64,000 bases of DNA from Enterovibrio norvegicus DSM 15893. Its GTDB lineage: Bacteria > Pseudomonadota > Gammaproteobacteria > Enterobacterales > Vibrionaceae. Positions 52,008 to 59,544 of the stretch are shown piece after piece. Below the pieces are notes generated by a model, which did no database searches, was not told the DNA's origin, and saw only the letters and a list, made by a program, of their open reading frames with translations. Both the position numbers and the translations under genes were made by a program. The stretch is taken from positions 1-64,000 of the forward strand of contig NZ_FOWR01000005.1 in assembly GCF_900115495.1 (NCBI RefSeq), read 5' to 3'. Every line of letters begins with the position of its first letter. The stretch's first letter is position 1.

Positions 52008-52979
52008 ATGAGAATAGAGAACTTTGAGGCTTTCGTGAAAATCGCCCATCTGCGCAGTTTTACACAAGCCGCTGAAGAGTGCTTTTGTACTCAGGCGACG
52101 ATCTCTCAACGCATTAAAAATTTAGAGAACTATTATAAAACGCAATTGCTCGATCGTGTTGGGAGAGATGTGAAACTTACGGTGGCTGGACAGCGGGTGT
52201 TACCTCACTGTGAGGCCGTGATAAAAGCGATTCGTGATTCGAAGAACGAGTTAGTCATTTTAAATAAACTATCCACAGGCGAACTCAACGTCTGTAGTTC
52301 CAATACACCAGGCACTTATATCCTTCCTCAAGCTCTGTCTGATTTTCACCTCCTGTACCCTAGCGTGAATATAGAGTCTCAAATTAAATATGCCAAAGAT
52401 GTCATCAGTGAAGTGTCTTATGGGCGTGAGTGTGAGTTGGGCTTTGTTTCACAACCGGCAGAAACGGGGTTGGATGATAAAAAGCTACACTTTGAGCCCT
52501 TGCTGCGCGATAGGTTAACGGTGATTGTTTCGCCGCAACATCCGATGGTGTTGACCAAGTGGGAAGGGAAAACATCGATACCATTAAGTGAGTTGCATGG
52601 GCTGTCGCTACTGACATCCAACCGCAAGAGTACGACCGTCAAAAACGTCGAGAGAACAAGTGGCACGAAAGTAAACTTTAAACAGGTCGTTGCTCTTGGC
52701 AGTATGGAGGCGGTAAAGAAAGCCGTTGAGTTAAATACGGGGGTGGCAATCGCCTCTCATTTTTTGATTCAAGACGAGGTGAAAAAAGGACGCTTGTTGT
52801 CGTTCTCAATTGACGATGTTTTCATCAACCGTTACATCATGCTGGTGCATAGAAAGAATGTCAGCTTATCCCCCGTTGCCCGTGCATTTATAAAAAAACT
52901 GAAAGAGGATTTGATCGCGAATTACCCCAAACTGTACTGTGGCTTTAGTGGGCAAACGGGATCAAACAGCAATATCTGA
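52008..52979 (+). CDS. LysR-family transcriptional regulator
   Basis: Start at ATG 52008 (MRIENFEAFVKIAHLRSFTQAAE) preceded by AAGGAA; the frame opens 12 codons earlier across the terminator. 323 residues. The N-terminal winged helix (RSFTQAAEECFCTQATISQRIKNLE, in pieces) is the LysR DNA-binding domain, followed by the two-lobed periplasmic-binding-like effector domain (GELNVCSSNTPGTYILPQAL onward). It likely controls the DASS-mutase operon it follows, responding to that substrate. Unusually it is on the same strand as, and downstream of, its presumed target. Confidence 0.9.
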   Translation: MRIENFEAFVKIAHLRSFTQAAEECFCTQATISQRIKNLENYYKTQLLDRVGRDVKLTVAGQRVLPHCEAVIKAIRDSKNELVILNKLSTGELNVCSSNTPGTYILPQALSDFHLLYPSVNIESQIKYAKDVISEVSYGRECELGFVSQPAETGLDDKKLHFEPLLRDRLTVIVSPQHPMVLTKWEGKTSIPLSELHGLSLLTSNRKSTTVKNVERTSGTKVNFKQVVALGSMEAVKKAVELNTGVAIASHFLIQDEVKKGRLLSFSIDDVFINRYIMLVHRKNVSLSPVARAFIKKLKEDLIANYPKLYCGFSGQTGSNSNI

Positions 52980-52988
52980 CGCCATGAT

Positions 52989-53036
52989 CGTATTGGTATT
53001 GGTTTAGGTTTAGGTTTAGGTTTTGGTATCGGTATT
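52989..53036 (+). repeat. GGTTTA/GGTATT hexamer array
   Basis: Eight hexamers: CGTATT, GGTATT, then GGTTTA three times, GGTTTT, GGTATC and GGTATT. It starts nine bases after the lysR stop. It is a second hexanucleotide microsatellite in the window and resembles telomere-type repeats only by chance. Confidence 0.9.
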
Positions 53037-53142
53037 GGGTTCATTCCTCTCCCTTTTTTTACCTACGCGTTTATGATGCATGTGAAGGTGCCGGCATCTT
53101 CAGGTCATCGGGTATAGCATTGTTGAGCAAAGGGAGAAAGGC

Positions 53143-53883
53143 ATGCGCATTGCGCTGATATCAGACATTCACAGTAATATTTACGCACTGGATGCCGTGC
53201 TTGATGACATTCGCCATCAAGGTGTCGATGTGGTGGTGAACTTGGGTGACATCCTCTACGGGCCCATTGCGCCGCGCGCGACTTACGAACGCTTGATGGA
53301 AGAAGATTTCCTTACCATTCGCGGCAATCAAGACCGACAAATTTACGAAGCGACGCAGACCGACATCGATTCAAATCCCACCATGGCATTTATACTCGAG
53401 GATCTGGGTGAAGCGCCGTTGACCTGGATGCGAAGCCTACCTGCCACTTATGCGCTTAACGATGATGTGTTTTTTTGTCATGGGACTCCCCAAGATGATT
53501 TGATTTATCTGCTTGAAGACCTTAAAGAAGGTGAGCCTACTCTGCGTGACGAATCTGACATTCTTCGCCTGTTAGCGGGCAACACCCATTCACTTATTTG
53601 TTGTGGTCACACGCATTTACCTCGGTTGGTCAAAACCTCAACGCAGCAATACATCGTTAATCCGGGTAGTGTAGGTTTGCCAGCATACGCAGATGATGAG
53701 CCCGTATGTCACAAAATGCAGACATTCAGCCATCATGCCTCATACGCCATTGTGGACGGAGAAGGCGCTGATTGGCATGTCTCCCACAAACGTATTGATT
53801 ACGACGTTCATCGCGCAGTGAAAGCGGCGAAAGAAAGAGATCGTTTGGATTGGGTGTCATTTTTGTCAACGGGGCGTGCATAA
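53143..53883 (+). CDS. Calcineurin-like metallophosphoesterase (YfcE/MJ0936 type)
   Basis: 246 residues, cytoplasmic. Dimetal ligands are all in place: Asp8 and His10 (ISDIHSN), Asp36 (NLGDILYG), Asn62 (RGNQD), His113 (CHGTP), and His156 with His158 (CGHTHLP). NPGSVGLP ends the core. It hydrolyses a phosphodiester or phosphomonoester; the substrate is unknown. The protein is longer than YfcE (about 180 residues) by an insert after residue 65. GGGAGAAAGGC precedes the ATG. The next small gene follows 36 bases later. Confidence 0.9.
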   Translation: MRIALISDIHSNIYALDAVLDDIRHQGVDVVVNLGDILYGPIAPRATYERLMEEDFLTIRGNQDRQIYEATQTDIDSNPTMAFILEDLGEAPLTWMRSLPATYALNDDVFFCHGTPQDDLIYLLEDLKEGEPTLRDESDILRLLAGNTHSLICCGHTHLPRLVKTSTQQYIVNPGSVGLPAYADDEPVCHKMQTFSHHASYAIVDGEGADWHVSHKRIDYDVHRAVKAAKERDRLDWVSFLSTGRA

Positions 53884-53919
53884 TCATGCTGGCGTGTACT
53901 CGACAAGCTGAGGGATCGC

Positions 53920-54204
53920 ATGGCAACAAAATATCAGTTCTTTACTCTTCCGAATTCGGACAGGAAAAAATACACCTACCTTGATATGGCATCAGACACA
54001 TTCCTTGTCGAAAAAGCAGGGTTGTTAGAACAAGGGTTTGAGATTGAAGATGACGTCATCCTTGCTGAATCATCAGAAGAAGCGGTTGAGAAATACAAGT
54101 CGAACTTCATCTATGTTATGGAAGACTATAATGCCTCAACAAACGTGTTCTATACCCTCTACATGATGTTCAAGTCATTGTTTACGTCCAAGAAAAATGT
54201 GTAA
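53920..54204 (+). CDS. Small cytoplasmic protein of unknown function
   Basis: 94 residues, GAGGGA about six bases before ATG. Starts MATKYQFFTLPNSDRKKYTY, with an acidic central part and a partly hydrophobic C-terminus (NVFYTLYMMFKSLFTSKK) that could be an amphipathic membrane-binding helix. No family recognised. Close spacing behind the metallophosphoesterase and a shared terminator suggest one transcript. Confidence 0.75.
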   Translation: MATKYQFFTLPNSDRKKYTYLDMASDTFLVEKAGLLEQGFEIEDDVILAESSEEAVEKYKSNFIYVMEDYNASTNVFYTLYMMFKSLFTSKKNV

Positions 54205-54215
54205 CGAAACGATGT

Positions 54216-54244
54216 AAAAAAAGCGCCGAGTGAGGCGCTTTTTT
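54216..54244. terminator. Bidirectional intrinsic terminator
   Basis: AAAAAAGCGCC, loop GAGTGA, GGCGCTTTTTT. It lies between convergent genes. Confidence 0.92.
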
Positions 54245-54282
54245 GTGGGTGTGATACAGGCTCAATGCTCTGCTATCTGCTG

Positions 54283-55992
54283 CTAGAGCTCGTTTTTAGG
54301 CAAGGGAGGAATGTCCGAAGATGCCATGTGTAAATGCACATCTTGTTGAGGGAAAGGTATCGATATGCCTTCTTTATCAAAGCGGATTTTTACTTCCCTC
54401 GTCACATCCCAGTACACATCCCAATAGTCGTCGGTTTTGACCCAAGGGCGGACGATGAAATCAAGCGAAGAACTGTTCAACACATGCAGCTTGATCACCG
54501 GCTCGGGTGCACGAAGCACCGATGGGTGATTCATCACGATGTCCGTGAGCACCTTTTCCACCTTCTCTACGTCATCGCTATAGCTGCACCCAAATACCAT
54601 ATCAACACGTCTTACGCGCTCATGCGTGACGTTTTTGATCACGTCGCCCCATATCTTGCTGTTTGGCACAATGATGATTTGGTTATCGAAGGTTTTGATC
54701 GTGGTATTCACCAAACTCATGTGGCTAACCTTGCCTTCAACACCGCCCGCAGACACGAAATCTCCCACATCGAAAGGGCGGTAAATCAGCAGCATCATGC
54801 CCGCAGCAAAGTTAGACAATGTATCTTGTAGGGCGAAACCAATAATGACACCCGCGATACCAAAACCGGTCAGGATCGGCGTGAGGTTCAAGCCAATCTG
54901 AGACAGCGCAATCAGGATACCGATGAACCATACTGCTTTGCCGGACATCGAAATAAAGAACTCTTGCATTAGCATGGACAGCTTGAAGTTCTTCGTGGCG
55001 ACGGCATGTTTCACCACGCGGCGGGTGATGTTGGCAATTTGTCGCGCGACCAGCAAGATGACCAAGAACACAAACAGTTGGAAGATATGTTGCGGTGCGT
55101 TTTCAATGAACCAGTTGCCGAACTTGCTCGACCAGGTTTTGACAATCGCAAAGATGACGTCAGTGCTCAGCAAGTCCTGCGTGACGCTGCCGGTCACTTC
55201 AAAATATAAACGTTTGTATTCGGCGCTTGGAATACCTTCTTCATCCGCCATTTCAATCATGGTGCGCAGGCTGGTGGTTGTGATGTCCATTCTGCGTTGG
55301 GTGATGAGTTTTCGCAGCTGAATCGCCGCCTTTTCTGATTCAGGTGCGACACTGAGTTGCGCGTTATCTGCGCTTAGTTGTTGTTTTAAATACTCAATGT
55401 TAGCGGCCAGTTGTTCAGTGCGTCTGATGATGTCTTTATCGAAGTTTTTTTGAACGGTAGGGTCTAAGGCATCGAGTTTTTTCAGCCAGTCAATGTTTCG
55501 TGATTGCTCCTCATACAAACTGTCGAGGTACTTTCTTGCTTCACTGTAATCACTGAGCAGTGCAAACTTGTCTTCGCTGTTCGCGTTGCTGATTTCCTCA
55601 GACAGTTTGGTAGAGCGTTCAGTGAGGTATTTTATCCCACCTTTGCTGTATTTCTGCTGTTGGTTGACTTGTGCGATGAGGAACTTGGCGTCTGTACTCT
55701 TTCCTTTGATCGCTTGAGAGATCAGCGTTCGCAGCTCTTCGTTTTTTTGAAACATTTGAAGCTGCATAGCCAGCTTATCTTCGCCTACCGCCTTGTCTTG
55801 CAGGATAACGAGTTCGGCTAAATCGCGATTGAAATCCTTTATGCGTTTTTCAAGAGATTCAGAGGGTGACGATGAAGCAGCAGTTGGCGTTGCTGCAGGC
55901 GCTTCAGAGCTAGCAAGTGTCGTGCCTGAAAACAGTGCAAAACATAAGAAGAAAAGTGGTAGGGCACCATGCAGATGCTTTCTGACAATCAT
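54283..55992 (-). CDS. MscS-family mechanosensitive ion channel with periplasmic coiled-coil domain
   Basis: 569 residues. A signal peptide (ending TLA-SS) is followed by about 230 residues of periplasmic coiled coil (LEKRIKDFNRDLAELVILQDKAV onward). Membrane spans begin near 295. The MscS pore helix GFGIAGVIIGFALQDTLSNFAAGMMLLIYRPFDVGDF is clear, followed by the beta domain (VEGKVSHMSLVNTTIKTFDNQIIIVPNSKIWG) and the cytoplasmic cage. It opens on membrane tension to release solutes in hypo-osmotic shock. GAGGT precedes the ATG. It is a single-gene unit. Confidence 0.94.
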   Translation of the reverse strand: MIVRKHLHGALPLFFLCFALFSGTTLASSEAPAATPTAASSSPSESLEKRIKDFNRDLAELVILQDKAVGEDKLAMQLQMFQKNEELRTLISQAIKGKSTDAKFLIAQVNQQQKYSKGGIKYLTERSTKLSEEISNANSEDKFALLSDYSEARKYLDSLYEEQSRNIDWLKKLDALDPTVQKNFDKDIIRRTEQLAANIEYLKQQLSADNAQLSVAPESEKAAIQLRKLITQRRMDITTTSLRTMIEMADEEGIPSAEYKRLYFEVTGSVTQDLLSTDVIFAIVKTWSSKFGNWFIENAPQHIFQLFVFLVILLVARQIANITRRVVKHAVATKNFKLSMLMQEFFISMSGKAVWFIGILIALSQIGLNLTPILTGFGIAGVIIGFALQDTLSNFAAGMMLLIYRPFDVGDFVSAGGVEGKVSHMSLVNTTIKTFDNQIIIVPNSKIWGDVIKNVTHERVRRVDMVFGCSYSDDVEKVEKVLTDIVMNHPSVLRAPEPVIKLHVLNSSSLDFIVRPWVKTDDYWDVYWDVTREVKIRFDKEGISIPFPQQDVHLHMASSDIPPLPKNEL

Positions 55993-56293
55993 CGAGAGAC
56001 CTCATAAATATAGGACGGAAGCAGGTTGAGAACAGTATGGCATTTAGTACAGAGGCGAGCACTGGAAGTTCTTCTCACTCCTGGCTTTTTTCTGAATTCA
56101 CCTATCAAAATTGAGATAAAAAACCGTTTGTGAAACACCGTTTTCCAATGTGTGTCAGATACGATCAATGGCATAAGTAAACATCAAATATTTGCCCCTT
56201 TTTTTTACCTAACTTTACATGCTGCTCATTGTTTAAGCGATTGACTGGCGCTAAATTAGCCTTACTTAAAATAATGATAATGGAACATGTAAA
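55993..56293. other. Divergent intergenic region
   Basis: About 300 bases between the mscS-like and cytochrome b561 genes. AAAATAATGATAATGG just before the cytochrome start resembles half of a Fur box but is not convincing alone. No gene was seen. Confidence 0.5.
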
Positions 56294-56827
56294 ATGAGTA
56301 ATGTGTCGCCTCTATCTAAACCGACGATCTATTTTCATTGGTTAGTCGCCATCAGTTTTATCGCAGTGCTTGCTTTTGGTTTGTATGTGGAAGATTTACC
56401 AAAAGGGCCTGAAAAAGGTGAGCTGATCGGCCTACATAAATCTTTTGGTGTGCTCGTCCTTGTTTTGGCTGTCTCTCGTTTGTTGTGGCGCTTTAAGGAA
56501 GGATCCATTTCTTCTCTACCAGGCTCACCAAGATGGCAGGAAAAAATCGCTGTGGGTGTTCATCATCTTCTTTTGCTCGCGACCTTATTGATGCCCATTT
56601 CCGGTATCGCCATGTCGCTTGGTGGTGGCCATGATATCGGTGTATTTGGCGTTACGCTGATTACCGCCGGCGAGAAAAACGAGCTGCTTGGTCAGATAGG
56701 CCATACAACACATGGGGTACTTGCCAATATTGTATTGGTGACACTCGCACTGCATGTGCTTGGGGCGCTTAAACACCACATTGTCGATAAAGATGCCACG
56801 CTAAAACGCATGTTAGGGAAATCCTAA
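56294..56827 (+). CDS. Cytochrome b561
   Basis: 177 residues, four membrane spans. PTIYFHWLVAISFIAVLAFGLYV starts the family with haem-ligand His15, GLHKSFGVLVLVLAVSRLLWR the second helix with His48, VHHLLLLATLLMPISG the third and LGQIGHTTHGVLANIVLVTLALHVLGALKHH the fourth. It is a two-haem b-type electron carrier in the inner membrane, probably oxidising quinol or reducing superoxide as CybB does. The ribosome-binding site is weak (GGAAC). A terminator follows. Confidence 0.93.
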   Translation: MSNVSPLSKPTIYFHWLVAISFIAVLAFGLYVEDLPKGPEKGELIGLHKSFGVLVLVLAVSRLLWRFKEGSISSLPGSPRWQEKIAVGVHHLLLLATLLMPISGIAMSLGGGHDIGVFGVTLITAGEKNELLGQIGHTTHGVLANIVLVTLALHVLGALKHHIVDKDATLKRMLGKS

Positions 56828-56847
56828 CGCTGCGTGAGCCTCAGTGA

Positions 56848-56875
56848 GAAAGCCACCTTCAAAGGTGGCTTTTTT
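56848..56875 (+). terminator. Intrinsic terminator after cytochrome b561
   Basis: AAAGCCACCTT, loop CA, AAGGTGGCTTTTTT. Confidence 0.93.
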
Positions 56876-57021
56876 CGTTTTCCTCGTTGAATTCTCGTAC
56901 TTTTATTCCATCCCCCTAAATCGAGAGCTTCCTTCACTTTTCTGCCTTAACAACCTGATATTGTTAATAGATATGCACAGTTCGTGGTCGTGCTTCTTCA
57001 TTGTTAACAAGGGCAGGGATC

Positions 57022-57813
57022 ATGAGACGGATCATATTCAATCAAAAAGGCGGCGTAGGTAAATCAAGCATTACAGTAAATCTTGCCGCACTCAGTGCCG
57101 CGAGCGGCAAAAAGACATTGCTGATAGACCTCGATATACAAGGCAACAGCAGTCATTACTTGGGCGTTGATATCAACGCCAAAACGGAAAGAAGCGTTGC
57201 GGATTTATTGGATCAAACCGTCTCTTGGTTTTCAATGTCCACGCCGATTAAGCAATTTCCGCAAGCAACGGCGTATGAGAACCTCGATATCATCCCGTCA
57301 AGTCCACGATTGGCTGCGTTAGAACCTGAGCTTGAGCGTCGTTATAAAATCTACAAACTCCGCGATGCGCTGGATGAGTTAGAGAGCGAATATGATCGCA
57401 TTTATATCGATACGCCACCAAACCTGAATTTCTACAGCAAAGCGGGGCTGATTGCCGCGCACAAATTACTGATTCCTTTCGATTGCGACAGTTTCTCACA
57501 CCAAGCCTTGTTAACATTAATGGACAACCTTGCTGAACTGCGTGATGACCACAACAAGAAGCTGATGTTGGAAGGCGTAGTGGTGAACATGTTTAACGCA
57601 CAAGCGAAGTTCCCAGGTCAAATTATTGAAAACGTGCGAGAGCTTGGGCTACCTCTGTTAGAACCTTTTATTCCTCAATCTGTGAAAATGAAGGAATCGC
57701 ACTATCAACAAATGCCGCTCGTTCATTTCGCACCGAAACATAAGCTTTCTCAGAGTTTCGCAGCGTTATACGACAACCTAGAAGTCCAGATTGAAGACAA
57801 AGAAGCTTGTTAG
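57022..57813 (+). CDS. Orphan ParA-family ATPase
   Basis: Start at ATG 57022 with AGGGCAGGG upstream; the frame opens seven codons earlier. 263 residues. The deviant Walker A is KGGVGKSS (9-16, signature Lys9 and Lys14), followed by LLIDLDIQGNSS and Walker B IYIDTPPN. ParA proteins move on DNA or membranes to position cargo. No parB and no parS-like array is adjacent, so this is an orphan that may position a protein complex rather than DNA. It lies just upstream of the SatD-like/DUF3307 pair on the same strand. Confidence 0.92.
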   Translation: MRRIIFNQKGGVGKSSITVNLAALSAASGKKTLLIDLDIQGNSSHYLGVDINAKTERSVADLLDQTVSWFSMSTPIKQFPQATAYENLDIIPSSPRLAALEPELERRYKIYKLRDALDELESEYDRIYIDTPPNLNFYSKAGLIAAHKLLIPFDCDSFSHQALLTLMDNLAELRDDHNKKLMLEGVVVNMFNAQAKFPGQIIENVRELGLPLLEPFIPQSVKMKESHYQQMPLVHFAPKHKLSQSFAALYDNLEVQIEDKEAC

Positions 57814-57832
57814 TGACCTTATCTGGTCACAT

Positions 57833-57860
57833 TTGACAATGTTACGTATTAACGTAACAA
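57833..57860 (+). promoter_or_regulatory. Candidate promoter with operator-like palindrome
   Basis: TTGACA (57833-57838) and TAACAA (57855-57860), 16 bases apart, could be -35 and -10 elements. The spacer is filled by a perfect palindrome TGTTACGT ATTA ACGTAACA (57840-57859). A regulator bound here would block the promoter. The SatD-like gene that follows encodes an HTH and may autoregulate; that is inference. Confidence 0.5.
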
Positions 57861-57863
57861 TCT

Positions 57864-57897
57864 AAAGAGTTACATTTTTGTGTAACTCTTTATTTTT
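57864..57897 (+). terminator. Terminator after parA-like gene, or leader attenuator of the satD-like gene
   Basis: AAAGAGTTACA, loop, TGTAACTCTTT, then ATTTTTG. The arms share GTTAC with the palindrome just upstream. If the promoter at 57833 is real, this stem lies at the start of the transcript and would act as an attenuator. Confidence 0.8.
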
Positions 57898-57923
57898 GTG
57901 CTTTGGTTGACGTGAGTGGAAAC

Positions 57924-58556
57924 ATGATGAGTGTTGCAGGTGTCATAACAGGGGATATCGTGGATTCCACCAAAATGGATGAAGCCACACGCCGGCGATG
58001 TTTATCGGCCATAGAAGCGTGTTTTACCGCTTTTGGTGACTGCGCGAATGGCGAAATATACAGAGGGGATGCGTTCCAGATATACACGTCAGCGCCCGAC
58101 CAACTCCTTTACATGGCCATCAAACTCCGGTTGAGCTTACTGCGTCTTGAGCCCTCTGCAGACGTAAGATTGTCTCTGTCTGTCGCTAAAGCAACGGCGA
58201 GAGAACTGCCGGTCCGTATGTCGAACAACAGTGAGGCATTTCTTCTATCAGGGCGACATCTCGACGCAATGAAAAGCGAGCGCTTAACCTTCAGTGCGGA
58301 TGACGAAGCCTTTGCGGATGATGGCAAAATGGTGTGCTCACTGCTTGATGATGTAATGAGTGGATTAACCGTGAAAATGGCCATTGCACTTGATGTTTGG
58401 ATTGAAGACTCTTCGCTCTCCCACGCTGAATTGGCGGAAAAGGTTGGTCTTTCACGCAGCGCGTTTACCCGTATTATCAACCGTGCAAACTACGCCAAAG
58501 TGGAAAATGTACTCGAATGGTATCAGCGTCGATATCATCGCTATCTTGCTGGATAG
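57924..58556 (+). CDS. SatD-family protein with C-terminal helix-turn-helix
   Basis: Start at ATG 57924, with GTGGA just upstream; ATG 57927 and TTG 57903 are alternatives. 210 residues. VITGDIVDSTKM (7-18), EIYRGDAFQIY (44-54) and the NSEAFLLSGRHLDAM stretch (102-116) follow the SatD family, whose fold resembles nucleotidyl-cyclase/polymerase palm domains with paired acidic residues (here Asp11 and Asp14). Residues 165-190 (LSHAELAEKVGLSRSAFTRIINRA) form an HTH. SatD was named from a streptococcal acid-tolerance operon, and its activity is unknown. The DUF3307-like membrane protein follows at 58639; the two families recur together. Confidence 0.85.
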   Translation: MMSVAGVITGDIVDSTKMDEATRRRCLSAIEACFTAFGDCANGEIYRGDAFQIYTSAPDQLLYMAIKLRLSLLRLEPSADVRLSLSVAKATARELPVRMSNNSEAFLLSGRHLDAMKSERLTFSADDEAFADDGKMVCSLLDDVMSGLTVKMAIALDVWIEDSSLSHAELAEKVGLSRSAFTRIINRANYAKVENVLEWYQRRYHRYLAG

Positions 58557-58638
58557 TATGTCTATAATTGCGCGTATATTTGTTTGCAATACTCGTAAAA
58601 CCGTCAAGTAAATCAACGAGAAGGAGAAGGCAGAAGAA

Positions 58639-59418
58639 ATGATACTCACCGTATTTCTGACCATGGTGGCGATTCACGTATTTGTTGAGTTCTACGTTAT
58701 TCCTGAAGATGGTGTGGGGCCACGCTTCTTACGCAGATCCCGTGGCGAAGAAAATACAAAGAAAACGCTCAACCGTAGATTGATTGTTTCTGTGCTTTGC
58801 CAAAGCATCTTGATGCTCATCGCGCTTCTCTTTTTCACGCATACATTTCTCTATGCATTCGGTGCTGCACTGTTCATCGGTTTGTTTGCCTTCGTGATTG
58901 ATGTGTGGGGCGTAGAACGAGTCACGACACTGCGGTTACTCGTGATTAAACAAAGCGCTCACCTTGGTCTACTGCTTTTTGTGGCGATAGCGATAGCCTC
59001 ATCAGATGCGAGAAGTGAAGCGATTACCGCGCTTCAACAGCAAAGTTGGTGGGGATTATTTTCAGGCGTGTTGGCGTATTTGCTTGCGATGAAACCTTCT
59101 TCCGTCGCGATTTCATTGCTACTGCAAAATTGGACGCAGGAATTGAACGACGCGTCTGATATTGAAAAGAACCGCCCACTGAAAGATGCGGGTACCTACA
59201 TCGGTTATTTTGAACGCGCGTTGATTGTTACCTTTGTGCTTTGGGGGCAATTGCCCGGCGTTGCATTGGTGTTGGCGGCCAAATCTGTCTTCCGCTTTGG
59301 TGATATGAAAGATCACGGTAGCCGAATGTTCACCGAGTACGTCATGCTAGGTACGTTTGCAAGCACACTGTTTGCGATAGCGAGCGGCGTGTTAGGGCTT
59401 TACCTCGTTCATCTTTGA
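58639..59418 (+). CDS. DUF3307-like multi-span membrane protein
   Basis: 259 residues and about six hydrophobic spans. The N-terminus (ILTVFLTMVAIHVFVEFYVIP) resembles the DUF3307 domain that accompanies SatD proteins. The remainder holds ALFIGLFAFVIDVWGVERV, LLLFVAIAIAS, WWGLFSGVLAYLLAMKPSS and the C-terminal TYIGYFERALIVTFVLWGQLPGVALVLAAKSVFRFGD, a conserved-looking loop. It has a good ribosome-binding site (GAAGGAGAAGG). It lies 82 bases after the satD-like gene with no terminator, so the two form an operon. Function unknown; a membrane partner of SatD is inferred. Confidence 0.82.
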   Translation: MILTVFLTMVAIHVFVEFYVIPEDGVGPRFLRRSRGEENTKKTLNRRLIVSVLCQSILMLIALLFFTHTFLYAFGAALFIGLFAFVIDVWGVERVTTLRLLVIKQSAHLGLLLFVAIAIASSDARSEAITALQQQSWWGLFSGVLAYLLAMKPSSVAISLLLQNWTQELNDASDIEKNRPLKDAGTYIGYFERALIVTFVLWGQLPGVALVLAAKSVFRFGDMKDHGSRMFTEYVMLGTFASTLFAIASGVLGLYLVHL

Positions 59419-59501
59419 CGTGTAAGCGTTGAAGCTTGAAACAGGCTCTGGCGTGATGCGTTTATCCATCAACGATCGCTTTCTCTTATTACACAAAAAC
59501 A

Positions 59502-59527
59502 AAAAAAGGCACCGACGTGCCTTTTTT
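59502..59527. terminator. Bidirectional intrinsic terminator
   Basis: AAAAAAGGCAC, loop CGAC, GTGCCTTTTTT, between convergent genes. Confidence 0.93.
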
Positions 59528-59544
59528 CATTTTAATCACTGCCG

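Noticed and set aside
56264-56285. Fur-box-like AAAATAATGATAATGG before cytochrome b561
   Set aside because: Only about half of the consensus is present and the gene is not an iron-uptake gene.
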